A stretch of 64,000 nt of DNA, from contig CAYQVH010000012.1 of assembly GCA_964420975.1 (NCBI GenBank), forward strand, positions 27,619 through 91,618, in the 5' to 3' direction. The position numbers and the translations under genes were made by a program. A model generated the notes under the pieces. The model was not told where the DNA came from. It did not search any database and worked only from the letters and a program-made list of their open reading frames with translations. Below are positions 34,951 through 43,411 of this stretch, piece after piece. The DNA comes from Accumulibacter sp964420975 (lineage in GTDB: Bacteria > Pseudomonadota > Gammaproteobacteria > Burkholderiales > Rhodocyclaceae). Numbering within the stretch: the first letter of the stretch is position 1; each line of letters starts with the position of its first letter.

Positions 34951-35999
34951 TCCTGATTAGCAACGAACGTCAGCCGCCCGGATCGCACGCTGAGGCCGTG
35001 GCCCACAGGTTGCTGCGGCGACCAGGAGCCGCTCGTTCAGAGTCCTGAGATCGAATCGGCGGTTGAATCGGTAGGCGAAAGCCGCGAGGTACTGATCGCC
35101 ATACTTCCGGAAGGCAAGCGCGTGGTAGCAACCCGAAAAGCGGGTCTTGAGATTGCCCAAGATCGTGTTGACCCACTTGAAGTCGGGCAGGTCCTTGGGC
35201 TTTCGCCCGTCGACGACGGTCGGCTGGTGATCGCAGCCGGCTTCGGACACGGCGTTGAAGCAAGCCAGACCCTCCGACAGCACCGTCGATCCCGGTGCAA
35301 GGTGACTCTTGGCCCACTCTGCAATGGCCTTCAGCGTAAAACCGGGAACGAGCGAGAGTTTGGCGCGCAAGGGGTGACCCTCCTCGCTCAACGAAACCGC
35401 CGCCAGGAACGGGACCTTGTTCTCCGAACCGCGCCCTGCCTTGCCGCCCGTTCGTTCGCCGCCCAGGTAAGCGTCATCGACCTGCACTTGGCCATGGAGC
35501 ACATAGCCTTCTTCCCGCTGTTCCATCGCCCGCATCAGCTTGTGGTGGATCAGCCAGGCAGTGGGATAACTCACGCCCAGATGCCGCTTCAGCGCCAGCG
35601 CCGACAGACCCGTCTTGGCCTGGCTGATGAGGTAGATCGCCAGGAACCACACGGTCAGCGCCAGCTTGGTGCCCTGAAACACCGTTCCGGCGATCAGCGA
35701 GGTTTGATGCCGACAGGCGTTGCACTGAAACCCCTTGCACGCCCCCCCGCGCAGAACATAGTGAGCGTGCTCACCGCAGCGCGGACAGGAAAACCCGTTC
35801 GGCCAACGCGCTGCCTCCAAGGCGGCTGCGCACTGCGACTCGCTGCCAAAGCGCCGAATGAACTCCGGCATCGACAAACCCGGTTGAAATTGAATTCGAT
35901 TCATGGCCATGGCGGCTTACTCCCTGTGGTGACAGAGTGCAGAATAAGCCCCGACGAGCTCACCAAATGCGCCCAGCTGACGATTGTTGCTAATCAGGA
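34951..35999 (-). mobile_element. IS1595-type insertion sequence
   Basis: The element is 1049 bp. Terminal repeats are TCCTGATTAGCAACGAACG... at 34951-34974 and its inverse at 35976-35999, matching in 22 of 24 positions. The single transposase gene fills it, and its stop codon lies in the left repeat. The 8-bp flanks (AACAAGTT and CTCGCTTT) differ, so no target duplication survives. Confidence 0.85.
34957..35910 (-). CDS. IS1595-family transposase
   Basis: The 317-residue protein has an N-terminal zinc ribbon (CPRCGEHAHYVLRGGACKGFQCNAC), then LSALALKRHLGVSYPTAWLIHHKLM and the DDE/DDN-type catalytic core starting at VQVDDAYLGGE; later SEGLACFNAV and GRKPKDLPDFKWVNTILGNLK fit the family. It looks intact, so the element may still be active. 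A second ATG at 35904 is an alternative start. Confidence 0.92.
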   Translation of the reverse strand: MAMNRIQFQPGLSMPEFIRRFGSESQCAAALEAARWPNGFSCPRCGEHAHYVLRGGACKGFQCNACRHQTSLIAGTVFQGTKLALTVWFLAIYLISQAKTGLSALALKRHLGVSYPTAWLIHHKLMRAMEQREEGYVLHGQVQVDDAYLGGERTGGKAGRGSENKVPFLAAVSLSEEGHPLRAKLSLVPGFTLKAIAEWAKSHLAPGSTVLSEGLACFNAVSEAGCDHQPTVVDGRKPKDLPDFKWVNTILGNLKTRFSGCYHALAFRKYGDQYLAAFAYRFNRRFDLRTLNERLLVAAATCGPRPQRAIRAADVRC

Positions 36000-36095
36000 C
36001 TCGCTTTGCAGCCAGTTGCCGACCTGTCCACTTAAACTAAATGGCCTCTATGAAACCCGGGGCGATTCAATTTGCTATAGAGCGCCCGCCTCGCC

Positions 36096-36183
36096 GCTCA
36101 GGGGGCGGGCTCGTCCAACTACCAAGGTTAGATCGTGCTTGCCACGATCTGAACCCTTTGTTGGACGAGCCCGGCCCCTGAGC
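36096..36183 (-). repeat. attC-like hairpin 1 inside a longer palindrome
   Basis: The 54-nt core at 36113-36166 begins GTCCAAC and ends GTTGGAC, fitting RYYYAAC...GTTRRRY. Inside, AGATCGTG (36130-36137) pairs with CACGATCT (36143-36150) and GGTT with AACC, leaving one extrahelical G (36151), as in integron attC sites. Read as a standard attC (extra base in the left arm) it lies on the minus strand. The outer arms extend the palindrome by 17 bp with one mismatch. Use as a recombination site is inferred. Confidence 0.55.
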
Positions 36184-36517
36184 CGCTGGGCCAGTCCGTA
36201 GAAAATATTTTTTTCGGGAAATGCCAAATGCAATTGGCAACAGGAAAGACCGTGGTCGTCCAAGGACTTGTCGGAAACGCTAGATGCGGTCGGCGCCCGT
36301 TCTTGGCGGCGGTTCACAGCGATTATGCGCTGATTCGAGGCCAGCTGCTTCGCCGATTTGCTGAATCCCTTCTTCCATTGATCGGATCGGAAGATCGGCT
36401 CGCCTCGGCAAATCCTGCGGCGGTTGGGAACCGGTGCGGCCGCCATTGCGTCGGTGGTCCCTCAAGCACAGCCGGGAGCGGAAGCTTTCCGTGGTTTATT
36501 CTCCGCGTAGCGGCTTC
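36184..36517. other. Region between the two inverted attC-like sites
   Basis: These 334 bp hold no gene I can support. A minus-strand frame from 36446 runs leftwards through hairpin 1 to 36075, and a plus-strand frame from 36228 runs through hairpin 2 to 36593; neither has family features and both cross the palindromes. It may be the body of an empty or decayed gene cassette. Confidence 0.4.
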
Positions 36518-36571
36518 GTCCAACAAAGGGTTCAGATCGTGGCAAGCACGATCTAACCTTGGTAGTTGGGC
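36518..36571 (+). repeat. attC-like hairpin 2, inverted copy of hairpin 1
   Basis: The 54-nt sequence begins GTCCAAC and ends GTTGGGC; its reverse complement differs from core 1 by one base. GTT-C-AGATCGTG on the left pairs with CACGATCT-AAC on the right with one extra C in the left arm, the same design as the aadA1 attC. It ends 18 bp from the antitoxin stop codon. Confidence 0.55.
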
Positions 36572-36589
36572 CTCGGAGTTGCAGGCGAC

Positions 36590-36907
36590 CTAGGCTGCTT
36601 CTGCATGGAGCTTGACGCCAAGGGCGCGAGCCACCTTCAGCACGGTGGCGAAGCTGGGATTCCCCCCAGCGCTGAGAGCGCGATAGAGGCTTTCGCGGCT
36701 AAGGCCGGCATCTTTGGCGACTTGGCTCATGCCCTTGGCTCGGGCGATATCGCCGAGCGCCTTTGCGATGCCGGAGGCATCGTCAGACGCTTCCTCGAGC
36801 CAGGCGTCAAGGTAAGCTGCCATCTCCTCAGGCGTGCGAAGGTGTTCAGCTACGTCATATGGCGTAGTACGGGCCTTCGCAATCTTGGTTGCCGCAGTTC
36901 GAGGCAT
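36590..36907 (-). CDS. HigA-type antitoxin (addiction-module antidote)
   Basis: The 105-residue protein starts MPRTAATKIAKARTTPYDVA, with EHLRTPEEMAAYLDAWLEEA (toxin-binding) and a C-terminal HTH (IARAKGMSQVAKDAGLSRESLYRALSAGGNPSFATVLKVARALG). This is the antidote family paired with RelE/ParE-like proteins. It starts 4 bp after the toxin stop. I prefer the ATG at 36907 to longer in-frame starts inside the toxin gene. Confidence 0.87.
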   Translation of the reverse strand: MPRTAATKIAKARTTPYDVAEHLRTPEEMAAYLDAWLEEASDDASGIAKALGDIARAKGMSQVAKDAGLSRESLYRALSAGGNPSFATVLKVARALGVKLHAEAA

Positions 36908-36911
36908 GGGA

Positions 36912-37223
36912 CTACTCCTTGAAATTCTTGGCAAGCTTGATTGCCAACTGAATGTCTTTCTGCTGGGACGACTTGTCGCCTCCGATAAGAAGGAGCAAGA
37001 GCCTTGCTCCGCGCAGCGAGTAGTACACGCGATACCCCGGACCAAAGTCGATCTTCAGCTCGGATACGCCGTCAGTAAGGTTCCGACTCAGGCCTGGATT
37101 TCCGGCGATCAGTCGTTCGACGCGCACAAGGATCCTGGCGCGACCGGCCAGATCCTTCAGCGTGTCAATCCACTCGGCGTATTCGTCGGTCTTCTCTACT
37201 CGCACATGCAAAGTGTAGCTCAT
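36912..37223 (-). CDS. RelE/ParE-superfamily toxin (addiction-module killer)
   Basis: The 103-residue protein has VEKTDEYAEWIDTLKDLAGRARILVRVERLIAGNPG, LKIDFGPGYRVYYSLRGARLLLLLIGGDKSSQQKDIQLAIKLAKNF, the signature of the HigB-like killer family (phage-derived Gp49-like). It would cleave mRNA on ribosomes or inhibit replication; the exact activity is not set by sequence. Toxin comes first and antidote second. Toxin-antitoxin genes are frequent integron cassettes, which fits the nearby attC-like sites. Confidence 0.87.
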   Translation of the reverse strand: MSYTLHVRVEKTDEYAEWIDTLKDLAGRARILVRVERLIAGNPGLSRNLTDGVSELKIDFGPGYRVYYSLRGARLLLLLIGGDKSSQQKDIQLAIKLAKNFKE

Positions 37224-37264
37224 CGGCTACATCGGTCAAGTTGCCGGGGCTTCTCGAGACCCAA

Positions 37265-37336
37265 CCGGGATAGGGAGAAGCCTCACGGCTCCCCCCTCCC
37301 ACACCACCGTGCGGACGGGTCACGTACACGGCGGTT
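37265..37336 (-). ncRNA. Group II intron domains V-VI remnant
   Basis: On the minus strand ACCGCCGTG (37327-37335) pairs with CACGGTGGT (37303-37311), enclosing TACGTGACCCGTCCG, the shape and sequence style of bacterial group II intron domain V. GGGAGGGGGGAGCC-GTGA-GGCTTCTCCC follows as domain VI. No maturase/reverse transcriptase gene lies upstream, so only the 3' end of an intron remains. Confidence 0.62.
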
Positions 37337-37473
37337 CGGCAGATTGAGTCGGCGGGTCGACTGGCCCAATGCTGAAGCAGCCCACTGGGTTCGCGATCCA
37401 ACAACCGGGGCCTCCTCTCCGCCCGCTCCAAGCCCCTGTTCATCCGGTCGGATGCCGTCATAGGCTTCATCGG

Positions 37474-37683
37474 ACGATCGAAGCCTACTCCCGCCGGCGG
37501 ATCGGCGAGCACCTCGATCATCAGATCGACGCGCTGACCGAGCAGCAACTTCTGGACTACTGCAGCGAATTGGTGGCGTCGCACTCGTGGAGGTCGGTGA
37601 AGCTGGAGGTGTATGGCTTGAAGTTCTACTACGAGCGCGTTCTGCGTCGGCCCTGGGCAATGCCGGGCCTGATCAAGCCGCCT
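37474..37683 (+). pseudogene. Tyrosine recombinase N-terminal fragment
   Basis: The frame reads TIEAYSRRRIGEHLDHQIDA then LTEQQLLDYCSELVASHSW, RSVKLEVYGLKFYYERVL, and PGLIKPP, the SAM-like DNA-binding domain of phage-type integrases, close to recombinases carried with IS91-like elements. The catalytic R-H-R-Y domain is missing, and upstream it merges with group II intron sequence. It is a relic of an integrated element. Confidence 0.65.
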
Positions 37684-37774
37684 GGCAGCAGGTCGGTGAC
37701 ATCGATGCCGCCCGCTGGCGCATGAACGACCGTGACACCAAGGGCATTATCCTTCGGTTGCGTGATCTCCAGAG

Positions 37775-37840
37775 CACGAGGCGCCAGGAGGCTGACCCGC
37801 CTTACGAAGCGACACGGGCGCACTCCCGAGCGCAAGATGA
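37775..37840 (+). pseudogene. Short IS30-like fragment
   Basis: The plus-strand frame STRRQEADPPYEATRAHSRA resembles the LPYEATRACRR region of the IS30 transposase fragment at 27871-28067, and DNA shares the exact 17-mer TACGAAGCGACACGGGC (37803-37819). The two copies are in opposite orientation. It is very short, so the assignment is tentative. Confidence 0.4.
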
Positions 37841-37921
37841 GCCACTTCAACCTGCGATAACGAGGCGCCGTACTGAATCGGGAGCATAGACCGAACTCGG
37901 TGTTTCGTAACAGCATTGCTC

Positions 37922-39871
37922 CTAGCGGCTGATCTGCAATACCGCCGGCGAAAAATTGATCCGCCGCGTTTCGACGATCCGCTGCTGGTCGACCTTGCCC
38001 TCGACGATCTCGTAACCCATCAGCGCGAAGATGCGGCCGCGAACGAAGAGCGGACGGGAGTTGCCGTACCAGTCGACGCACGACGCGCGACAGCCGTCGT
38101 TGCGCTCGCTGCCCGCCGGTTGCGCGTTCAGCGTGCCGAGTTCGGCCAGCGACAAGGCGCGGTTGCGCAGGAAAAGCAAGGCGGCCGATTCGCGACGCAG
38201 CTGCTGCGCTGCCGCCTGGCTGCCACCGATGATGGGCAGCCCGAGCAGGCCGTCGAACTCGTTTTCAGCCTTGTAGAAGAAGCCGTGACTTCGTGTCTCG
38301 CCCTGGGCAGCGTTCTTTTGCGTGTAGCGATCGACGGTCACTGGCAATCCCGCCAAGCGAACGCTGGTCAGGTGCAGATCCTTGCCGTCGCTGCCGACGA
38401 CGAGTGCATGGCTGCCCAGGGCTTCGACGCGGTCGACCCGGTGGGGCAGCGGCAAGGTATAGACGTCCCCCTGCGCGTAACGCACGACGTAGACTTGCGA
38501 GTCCTTGCTCTGCTGCGGTGCGTGCCAGCCGGTGCCGGCGCCATAGAGCAGGTAGGGACCGATGTAGCGACTCTGCAGCGCGTGGCCGTCGGCTTTCGGC
38601 AAGCGCCGGTAGGCACTCGCGGGAGCGCTGTCGCGACCGTCCGAGAAACTGGTCAGCGGCACGCGCAGCAAGGCCAGATCACCCGCGTTGACTTCTCCCG
38701 CCCACATGCCGTCGCCGCGCCCCTCGGCGCGCAGCAGGACGTTGAGCACGCCACTGTCGTCTTCGAGGAAGGAGAACTGATCGATCGGGCTGCCGGCCGC
38801 CTTCAACGCGCTCGGTGCCGAACCGTCGAGCGGAATGCGGAAAACGGCGGACGCCGGCGCGCTTCCCTGCGCCCCACTCCGCCCGGCCGTCGTCCACACG
38901 AACACCGAATTCGGCGAGACGTAGAAGACGCGCCCTGGCGGCCCGAGGACGGCCGTACTCTGACAGTCCATCTCGGGTTTGGCGAGATCGCAGATGGCGA
39001 CGCTGTGCAGGGCGACGCCGGCAAAGGGGTCGAGTGCTTCGTCGGTGCGGTAGATGCGGGTCGCCGGCGCGATGCGGCGGAAGTCGGCCGGCAGTGCACC
39101 GGGGCGCCAGCGGCGCAGCGCCGGGAAACCCGCCCAGGGATCGCTCCAGGGATTCAGAAAGTGCGGCGAGTAGACGATCAGCTTGCTGCCGACGAGCCGG
39201 CTGGCGTAATTGCGCGACGAGTAGTAGTCGTTCGAGCGCAGGTGATACGTCGCCCGATACCTGAGTTGCCCGTCGCTCGCAATATCGAAGACGCCGATCT
39301 CGGTGCCGCCCCGTGCGTAGCTGTAGCCGATGACGACGAGCGTGTTGCCGGAGATCAGCATCTCGTCGTACCAGGCGCCGCCGGGGTCGACGTCGCTGCC
39401 GAAGGCGTCGATCGCCGCCACCGGGCGCAGCTCCTGAGCACCGATGCGGACCGTAAACAACCGGCCGCGGCGCAGGATGACCAGATGGTCGCCGTGAACC
39501 TTGACGATGCCGCCTTCGTCCACCCCGGCGTGCTGGACGTTGGTGACCGAATCGTCCTTGCTGGCGACGGCTTCCTTGGCGACCGACGCCGCTGGCGCGG
39601 CAGTCGGCGCGGCAGCCGGCATCGGCGCCATCGCCTGACCGACGGCGTTCGCCGCCACCGACTCGCGACGGGCACGCTGCTGCTCGTCACGCCGCCGTTT
39701 CGCCTCGTCGGTCCAGCGCTTGAACAACGCTGCCAGCTCGTCCTCGTTGGCAAACGGGCTCAGCGTCTTGCGCGGCGCAGTCGTCGTCGGAGGCGGCACC
39801 GCGGTTGCCGGCGGCAACGCGAGAACCATCAACAGAACCACCGTCAGACCGGCCATCAGGGGGTGAACCAT
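37922..39871 (-). CDS. Secreted beta-propeller domain protein
   Basis: The 649-residue protein has a signal peptide (LMAGLTVVLLMVLALPPATAV), an Ala/Arg-rich helical region (about 40-100) and then VTNVQHAGVDEGGIVKVHGDHLVILRRGRLFTVRIG, the hallmark of the secreted beta-propeller family (Beta_propel). Repeats of the type SGNTLVVIGYSYARGGTEIGVFDI follow, as do FVWTTAGRS and LVVGSDGKDLHLTSVRL. The family is periplasmic or lipoprotein-like with unknown function, perhaps a scaffold or a regulator of peptidases. It marks the end of the accessory island. Confidence 0.8.
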   Translation of the reverse strand: MVHPLMAGLTVVLLMVLALPPATAVPPPTTTAPRKTLSPFANEDELAALFKRWTDEAKRRRDEQQRARRESVAANAVGQAMAPMPAAAPTAAPAASVAKEAVASKDDSVTNVQHAGVDEGGIVKVHGDHLVILRRGRLFTVRIGAQELRPVAAIDAFGSDVDPGGAWYDEMLISGNTLVVIGYSYARGGTEIGVFDIASDGQLRYRATYHLRSNDYYSSRNYASRLVGSKLIVYSPHFLNPWSDPWAGFPALRRWRPGALPADFRRIAPATRIYRTDEALDPFAGVALHSVAICDLAKPEMDCQSTAVLGPPGRVFYVSPNSVFVWTTAGRSGAQGSAPASAVFRIPLDGSAPSALKAAGSPIDQFSFLEDDSGVLNVLLRAEGRGDGMWAGEVNAGDLALLRVPLTSFSDGRDSAPASAYRRLPKADGHALQSRYIGPYLLYGAGTGWHAPQQSKDSQVYVVRYAQGDVYTLPLPHRVDRVEALGSHALVVGSDGKDLHLTSVRLAGLPVTVDRYTQKNAAQGETRSHGFFYKAENEFDGLLGLPIIGGSQAAAQQLRRESAALLFLRNRALSLAELGTLNAQPAGSERNDGCRASCVDWYGNSRPLFVRGRIFALMGYEIVEGKVDQQRIVETRRINFSPAVLQISR

Positions 39872-39948
39872 GGGTCATCCTTTCGTTGTCGAGTCACGCG
39901 TGTAAACGCAGTTTTCCCGCCACCGGGGTTAAACGACCGCCAGAAAGT

Positions 39949-42294
39949 TCACCGGTTCTCGAGCCGGCCGTAGTCGAGCAATCCGCCACGGATCGGCGCC
40001 TGCCGCAGATGCTCGTCTTGCAGCGCATCGCTGACTTGCCAAAATTCGGCGTCGGTGCGGCGTACGGCGAAGCGGTCGGCAAGCGCTCGGTAGTCAGCGT
40101 CGCCGGCAAGCTCGCCGATGGCTTTCGTCAGGGCAGGGATCTCGGCGCGGCGAACGCGGTAAATGGCGTTCGGATAAGCGCCGACGAAACCGGCGGCAAC
40201 GGTCAGCGTGTTTTCGGCCGGCAGCAAAGTGCGTCCTTCGCGCAGCAGGCTGGTGACGTTGCTGTGCCCGGTGTTGCGCAACAGCGTGAAGTAGCGCGCG
40301 GCGCGCGGCGGGTCATCGACACGCAGGATCACCACTTCCGGCAGCCACGACAACGAAGCGCCGCGCAGCCGAGCCAACCCGGCGAGCTGCTCACGCAGGG
40401 CGACGTCGGCGACGCTGGTTAGATCGTGGCGACGATCGAGAACCGGTGCCAGACGAGCGCGCAGCAAGCCGTAGAGTTCAGGCAGCGGTTGACTGGACTG
40501 GTAGCGGATGCCGGTGTCGACGTCAAACCGTGCCAGGGTTCCGTACACATGATTCTTGACTTCGTCACTGGCTCCCCGGTACCAGTGGTCACGCACGGCC
40601 TGTCGCTGGTCAAGCGGCAGCAAGGCGAGGAAGTTGAACTCGCCTTCCATGCGCATGAAGTCCATGTACAGCCGCGACAGCAGCTGGTGGCCGACGTTGC
40701 CGTAAACGTCGAAACCGGCGACCAGCAGGTAATGAATCCGTTCGAGCAAGGGGTAACCGATCACCCAGGCGGTCTTCGGCGGTTCGCCGAGCAGTCCCTT
40801 GACCACTGTCGCACTGTCGAAATGACGGAAGACGGTCAGGGCCGCGTTGGGGTTGCTACCATCACCGTTCCAGATCCAGTCCAGCACAGGCGGTTTCCCG
40901 GTTTCGGCGTAGCGCGTCAGCGCCGCCGATTTGGCCTGCAGATACTGCGCTTCAAGGTTCGCGTACTTGCGCCATGAGCCGACGATTCCGGCGTCGCTGC
41001 CTTCCGCCGCCGGCAGCCGGAGGAGTCGCGCCTCTCTGGCGAGAAACTCTTCCCGCTGCTGTGGCGCCCCTTGGTCGGCGAGAAAGAAGACCCAGAAACG
41101 ATCCTGGATCACGTCGAGGGCCACCTGTCCGCGACAAACCGGACCCTTGATGAAGCCCATGATCGTAAACTCGGCCTCGTCGAGCAGGAAACGGTAGCGC
41201 GCGCCGGTCGGCAACGCCTGAAACGTGATAAAGGGATTGGAGGCCACCTCCGGCTCGTACGACGGCAAGACGTCGACGGCGTAAGCAGGTTTCAAGAAGA
41301 GGTCACGCCAGCGCGCCATCCGTTTCGGACCCAGCGCGTAAGGCATGTGCGTCTTCTCGACCAGGCTCTCCCGTTCGCGCTGGAAACGGTAGTAGACGCG
41401 CTCGACGCCCGGGTCATCGTACGGCCGTCGGCTGGCTATCAGATCAGGCGGGACGCCGGGGGGAGTACGTGACCGTATCAGCCGGAAAAAGTGGCGCTGG
41501 CGATCGCCGTCGAAATGGAGATGGGCGAGGAACAAGTGTTCGTACAGATAGCGGCTGACCAGACGTTGCTTCAGCGAATCGCCATTGAGAAACGCTTCCC
41601 AATCGGCGATCTGTCGGTCGACGGCGGGCGGCAACGGTGGCAGCTCTTCGGACGGTGCGCCCGCTTCCAGCCAGCGCGTCAGAACGGCCGTCTCGGCAGT
41701 GCTCAGGCCGGGTAAGCCGAACGGCATTCCCCACAGCGGATGGTCACGCTCGAAGGCGTCGAACTCCTCGATCCGGGGACATTGCTGCTCACGAGACAGC
41801 GAAAAATCGAAGCTTGACGGCAAGACAGCGGCGGCCGGCAGCGGGTGCCGCTCCTTCAGTTGCAGCGTGCGATACATGACGCTCGCCGCCAGATTGGCAC
41901 TGGCGCTCGGATCGCGTTCGTTGAGCACCGGCGAAAAGCCCAGCGCGCGCCACTGCGACGCTTTTTGGGCGTCCTCGAAGAGCCGGGTCGGCGGGGCCTC
42001 GTCGAAACGCGTCGCGTACACCACATCCTGGCTGCTGCCGCGGGCGATCCCCTCCCAAGCCGTAAACTTTTGCTGGCACGGCGCATCGTAACAAGCGTGG
42101 CAGACGACGCAGCGTCGTTCAAGAATCGACTGCACGTCGCGCCGGAACGAAATCCCGGCGACTGACGGCGGTGGCGTGTCGAAACGCGTCGGATCGGAAG
42201 CGCCATACTGTTGATCGAGCGAGTAGTGCGAGGTGGCGGCACAGCCAGCCAGCAACAGCACACCGAGCAAGTGCAGAATACGGTCGCTGATCAT
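39949..42294 (-). CDS. cti: Fatty acid cis/trans isomerase (Cti), lipoprotein heme enzyme
   Basis: Cti converts cis- to trans-unsaturated fatty acids in membrane phospholipids, a quick answer to solvents or heat. The 781-residue protein has a lipobox (LLGVLLLAGCA), so it is a periplasmic lipoprotein, and a cytochrome c-type heme site, CVVCH, near residue 50 (SILERRCVVCHACYDAPC). Later regions AGAPSEELPPLPP and RPYDDPGVERVYYRF fit the family. The ATG at 42294 has AGGAGG 12 bp upstream. It is divergent from the PaaG-like gene. Confidence 0.9.
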   Translation of the reverse strand: MISDRILHLLGVLLLAGCAATSHYSLDQQYGASDPTRFDTPPPSVAGISFRRDVQSILERRCVVCHACYDAPCQQKFTAWEGIARGSSQDVVYATRFDEAPPTRLFEDAQKASQWRALGFSPVLNERDPSASANLAASVMYRTLQLKERHPLPAAAVLPSSFDFSLSREQQCPRIEEFDAFERDHPLWGMPFGLPGLSTAETAVLTRWLEAGAPSEELPPLPPAVDRQIADWEAFLNGDSLKQRLVSRYLYEHLFLAHLHFDGDRQRHFFRLIRSRTPPGVPPDLIASRRPYDDPGVERVYYRFQRERESLVEKTHMPYALGPKRMARWRDLFLKPAYAVDVLPSYEPEVASNPFITFQALPTGARYRFLLDEAEFTIMGFIKGPVCRGQVALDVIQDRFWVFFLADQGAPQQREEFLAREARLLRLPAAEGSDAGIVGSWRKYANLEAQYLQAKSAALTRYAETGKPPVLDWIWNGDGSNPNAALTVFRHFDSATVVKGLLGEPPKTAWVIGYPLLERIHYLLVAGFDVYGNVGHQLLSRLYMDFMRMEGEFNFLALLPLDQRQAVRDHWYRGASDEVKNHVYGTLARFDVDTGIRYQSSQPLPELYGLLRARLAPVLDRRHDLTSVADVALREQLAGLARLRGASLSWLPEVVILRVDDPPRAARYFTLLRNTGHSNVTSLLREGRTLLPAENTLTVAAGFVGAYPNAIYRVRRAEIPALTKAIGELAGDADYRALADRFAVRRTDAEFWQVSDALQDEHLRQAPIRGGLLDYGRLENR

Positions 42295-42555
42295 TTTCTC
42301 GATACCTCCTGAATCCATCACGTTGCGGTCAACCACAATAAACCGACAGCATACCCATTCCGGTGACGGTTGGGGCCCCCGGCATTGCCGAAGCGAGCTC
42401 CGGGCTGGCCTCGACGACCGGACGGCACGCGCGATTTCACGCCGCCGCCGTCTCGGCTTATCATGGCGGTGGCAGCCGGCGACGAGACGCAGTTCCTCCC
42501 TCGCAGCAAACCGGACGCGATGCGGACCCGCGACCACTTCCTTGATAACCGAGCC

Positions 42556-43347
42556 ATGAACTTCAGCACAATTTTGTATCACGTCGAGGGAGGCGTTGCC
42601 CGCCTGACACTGAATCGGCCTTCCCGACTGAACAGCTTCACCGACGCGATGCACGCCGACATCCGGCAAGCGCTCGACGCCCTCGACGCCGACCGTACGG
42701 CGCGCGTACTGGTGATCACCGGGGCAGGCCGCGGCTTCTGTGCCGGTCACGATCTCAGCGATCGCGCGGTGTCGGCGGGTGAGTTGCCGCCAGATATCGG
42801 GACGACGATCGAGAAGAACTACAACCCACTGATCAGGCGCTTGCAGGAGCTTCGCCTGCCGACCATCGGCGCGGTCAATGGCATCGCCGCGGGCGCCGGC
42901 GCCAGCCTCGCGCTCGCCTGCGACATGGTCATAGCAGCGCGCTCGGCGTGCTTCCTGCAAGCATTTTCCAAGATCGGTCTGCTTCCGGACAGTGGCGGCA
43001 CCTGGTTCCTGCCCCACCGCGTCGGCATGGCACGCGCATTGGGACTGGCGCTGCTCGCCGACAAGCTGCCGGCGGAGAAGGCGGCGGCCTGGGGTTTGAT
43101 CTGGGATTGTGTAGACGATGCCGCACTGGCCGAGACGGTCAATCGTGTCGCCCACCAACTTGCCGCGGCGCCAACACGGGCGCTGGTACGTACGCGCGAG
43201 GCGATGCGGGCGGCGATGAGCCGTCCGCTCGACGCACAGCTCGATCTCGAACGCGATCTGATGCGCGAGCTCGGCGCGTCGCGCGATCATCGGGAAGGCG
43301 TCGAGGCGTTCATCGGCAAGCGCACGCCTCACTTTACCGGGGAGTAA
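42556..43347 (+). CDS. Enoyl-CoA hydratase/isomerase family, PaaG-like
   Basis: The 263-residue crotonase-fold protein has LTLNRPSRLNSFTDAMHADI, GAGRGFCAGHDLSDR (oxyanion loop 1), AVNGIAAGAGASLALACDMV (loop 2) and FSKIGLLPDSGGTWFLPHRVG, all typical of the phenylacetate-pathway isomerase PaaG (ring-1,2-epoxyphenylacetyl-CoA isomerase). A PaaI thioesterase gene follows. The remaining paa genes are not here, so another acyl-CoA substrate is possible. The ATG at 42556 begins the conserved part; longer frames upstream are less likely. Confidence 0.82.
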   Translation: MNFSTILYHVEGGVARLTLNRPSRLNSFTDAMHADIRQALDALDADRTARVLVITGAGRGFCAGHDLSDRAVSAGELPPDIGTTIEKNYNPLIRRLQELRLPTIGAVNGIAAGAGASLALACDMVIAARSACFLQAFSKIGLLPDSGGTWFLPHRVGMARALGLALLADKLPAEKAAAWGLIWDCVDDAALAETVNRVAHQLAAAPTRALVRTREAMRAAMSRPLDAQLDLERDLMRELGASRDHREGVEAFIGKRTPHFTGE

Positions 43348-43411
43348 GCCGTGTCTCTGCCGCGCTCGCGCCCCCTCTCCTTCTGCCCGGACGCAACGGA
43401 CGCAACTCACG

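Larger units (their letters stand above)
34868..36070 (+). mobile_element. IS3-family remnant interrupted by an IS1595-type element
   Basis: TTGAATCGCCCCGGG at 34868-34882 is repeated inverted at 36056-36070, and the similarity continues inward (GTGGAGGC against ATAGAGGC). These ends look like IS3-family terminal repeats. Just inside the left end a short frame, MNKPTPKPNKF, starts at 34919 after GAATGGAGCC, resembling an IS3 orfA start, and stops where the IS1595 end begins. Only about 83 bp (left) and 71 bp (right) of the IS3 element remain, so most of orfA/orfB was lost. No target duplication is visible. Confidence 0.65.

Noticed and set aside
36228..36593. Plus-strand frame spanning attC-like hairpin 2
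   Set aside because: Crosses the palindrome and runs into the antitoxin end; no family features.
37916..39973. Long plus-strand frame opposite the beta-propeller gene
   Set aside because: GC-rich shadow: Arg/Gln/Val-rich with no domains, while the minus frame has a signal peptide and family motifs.
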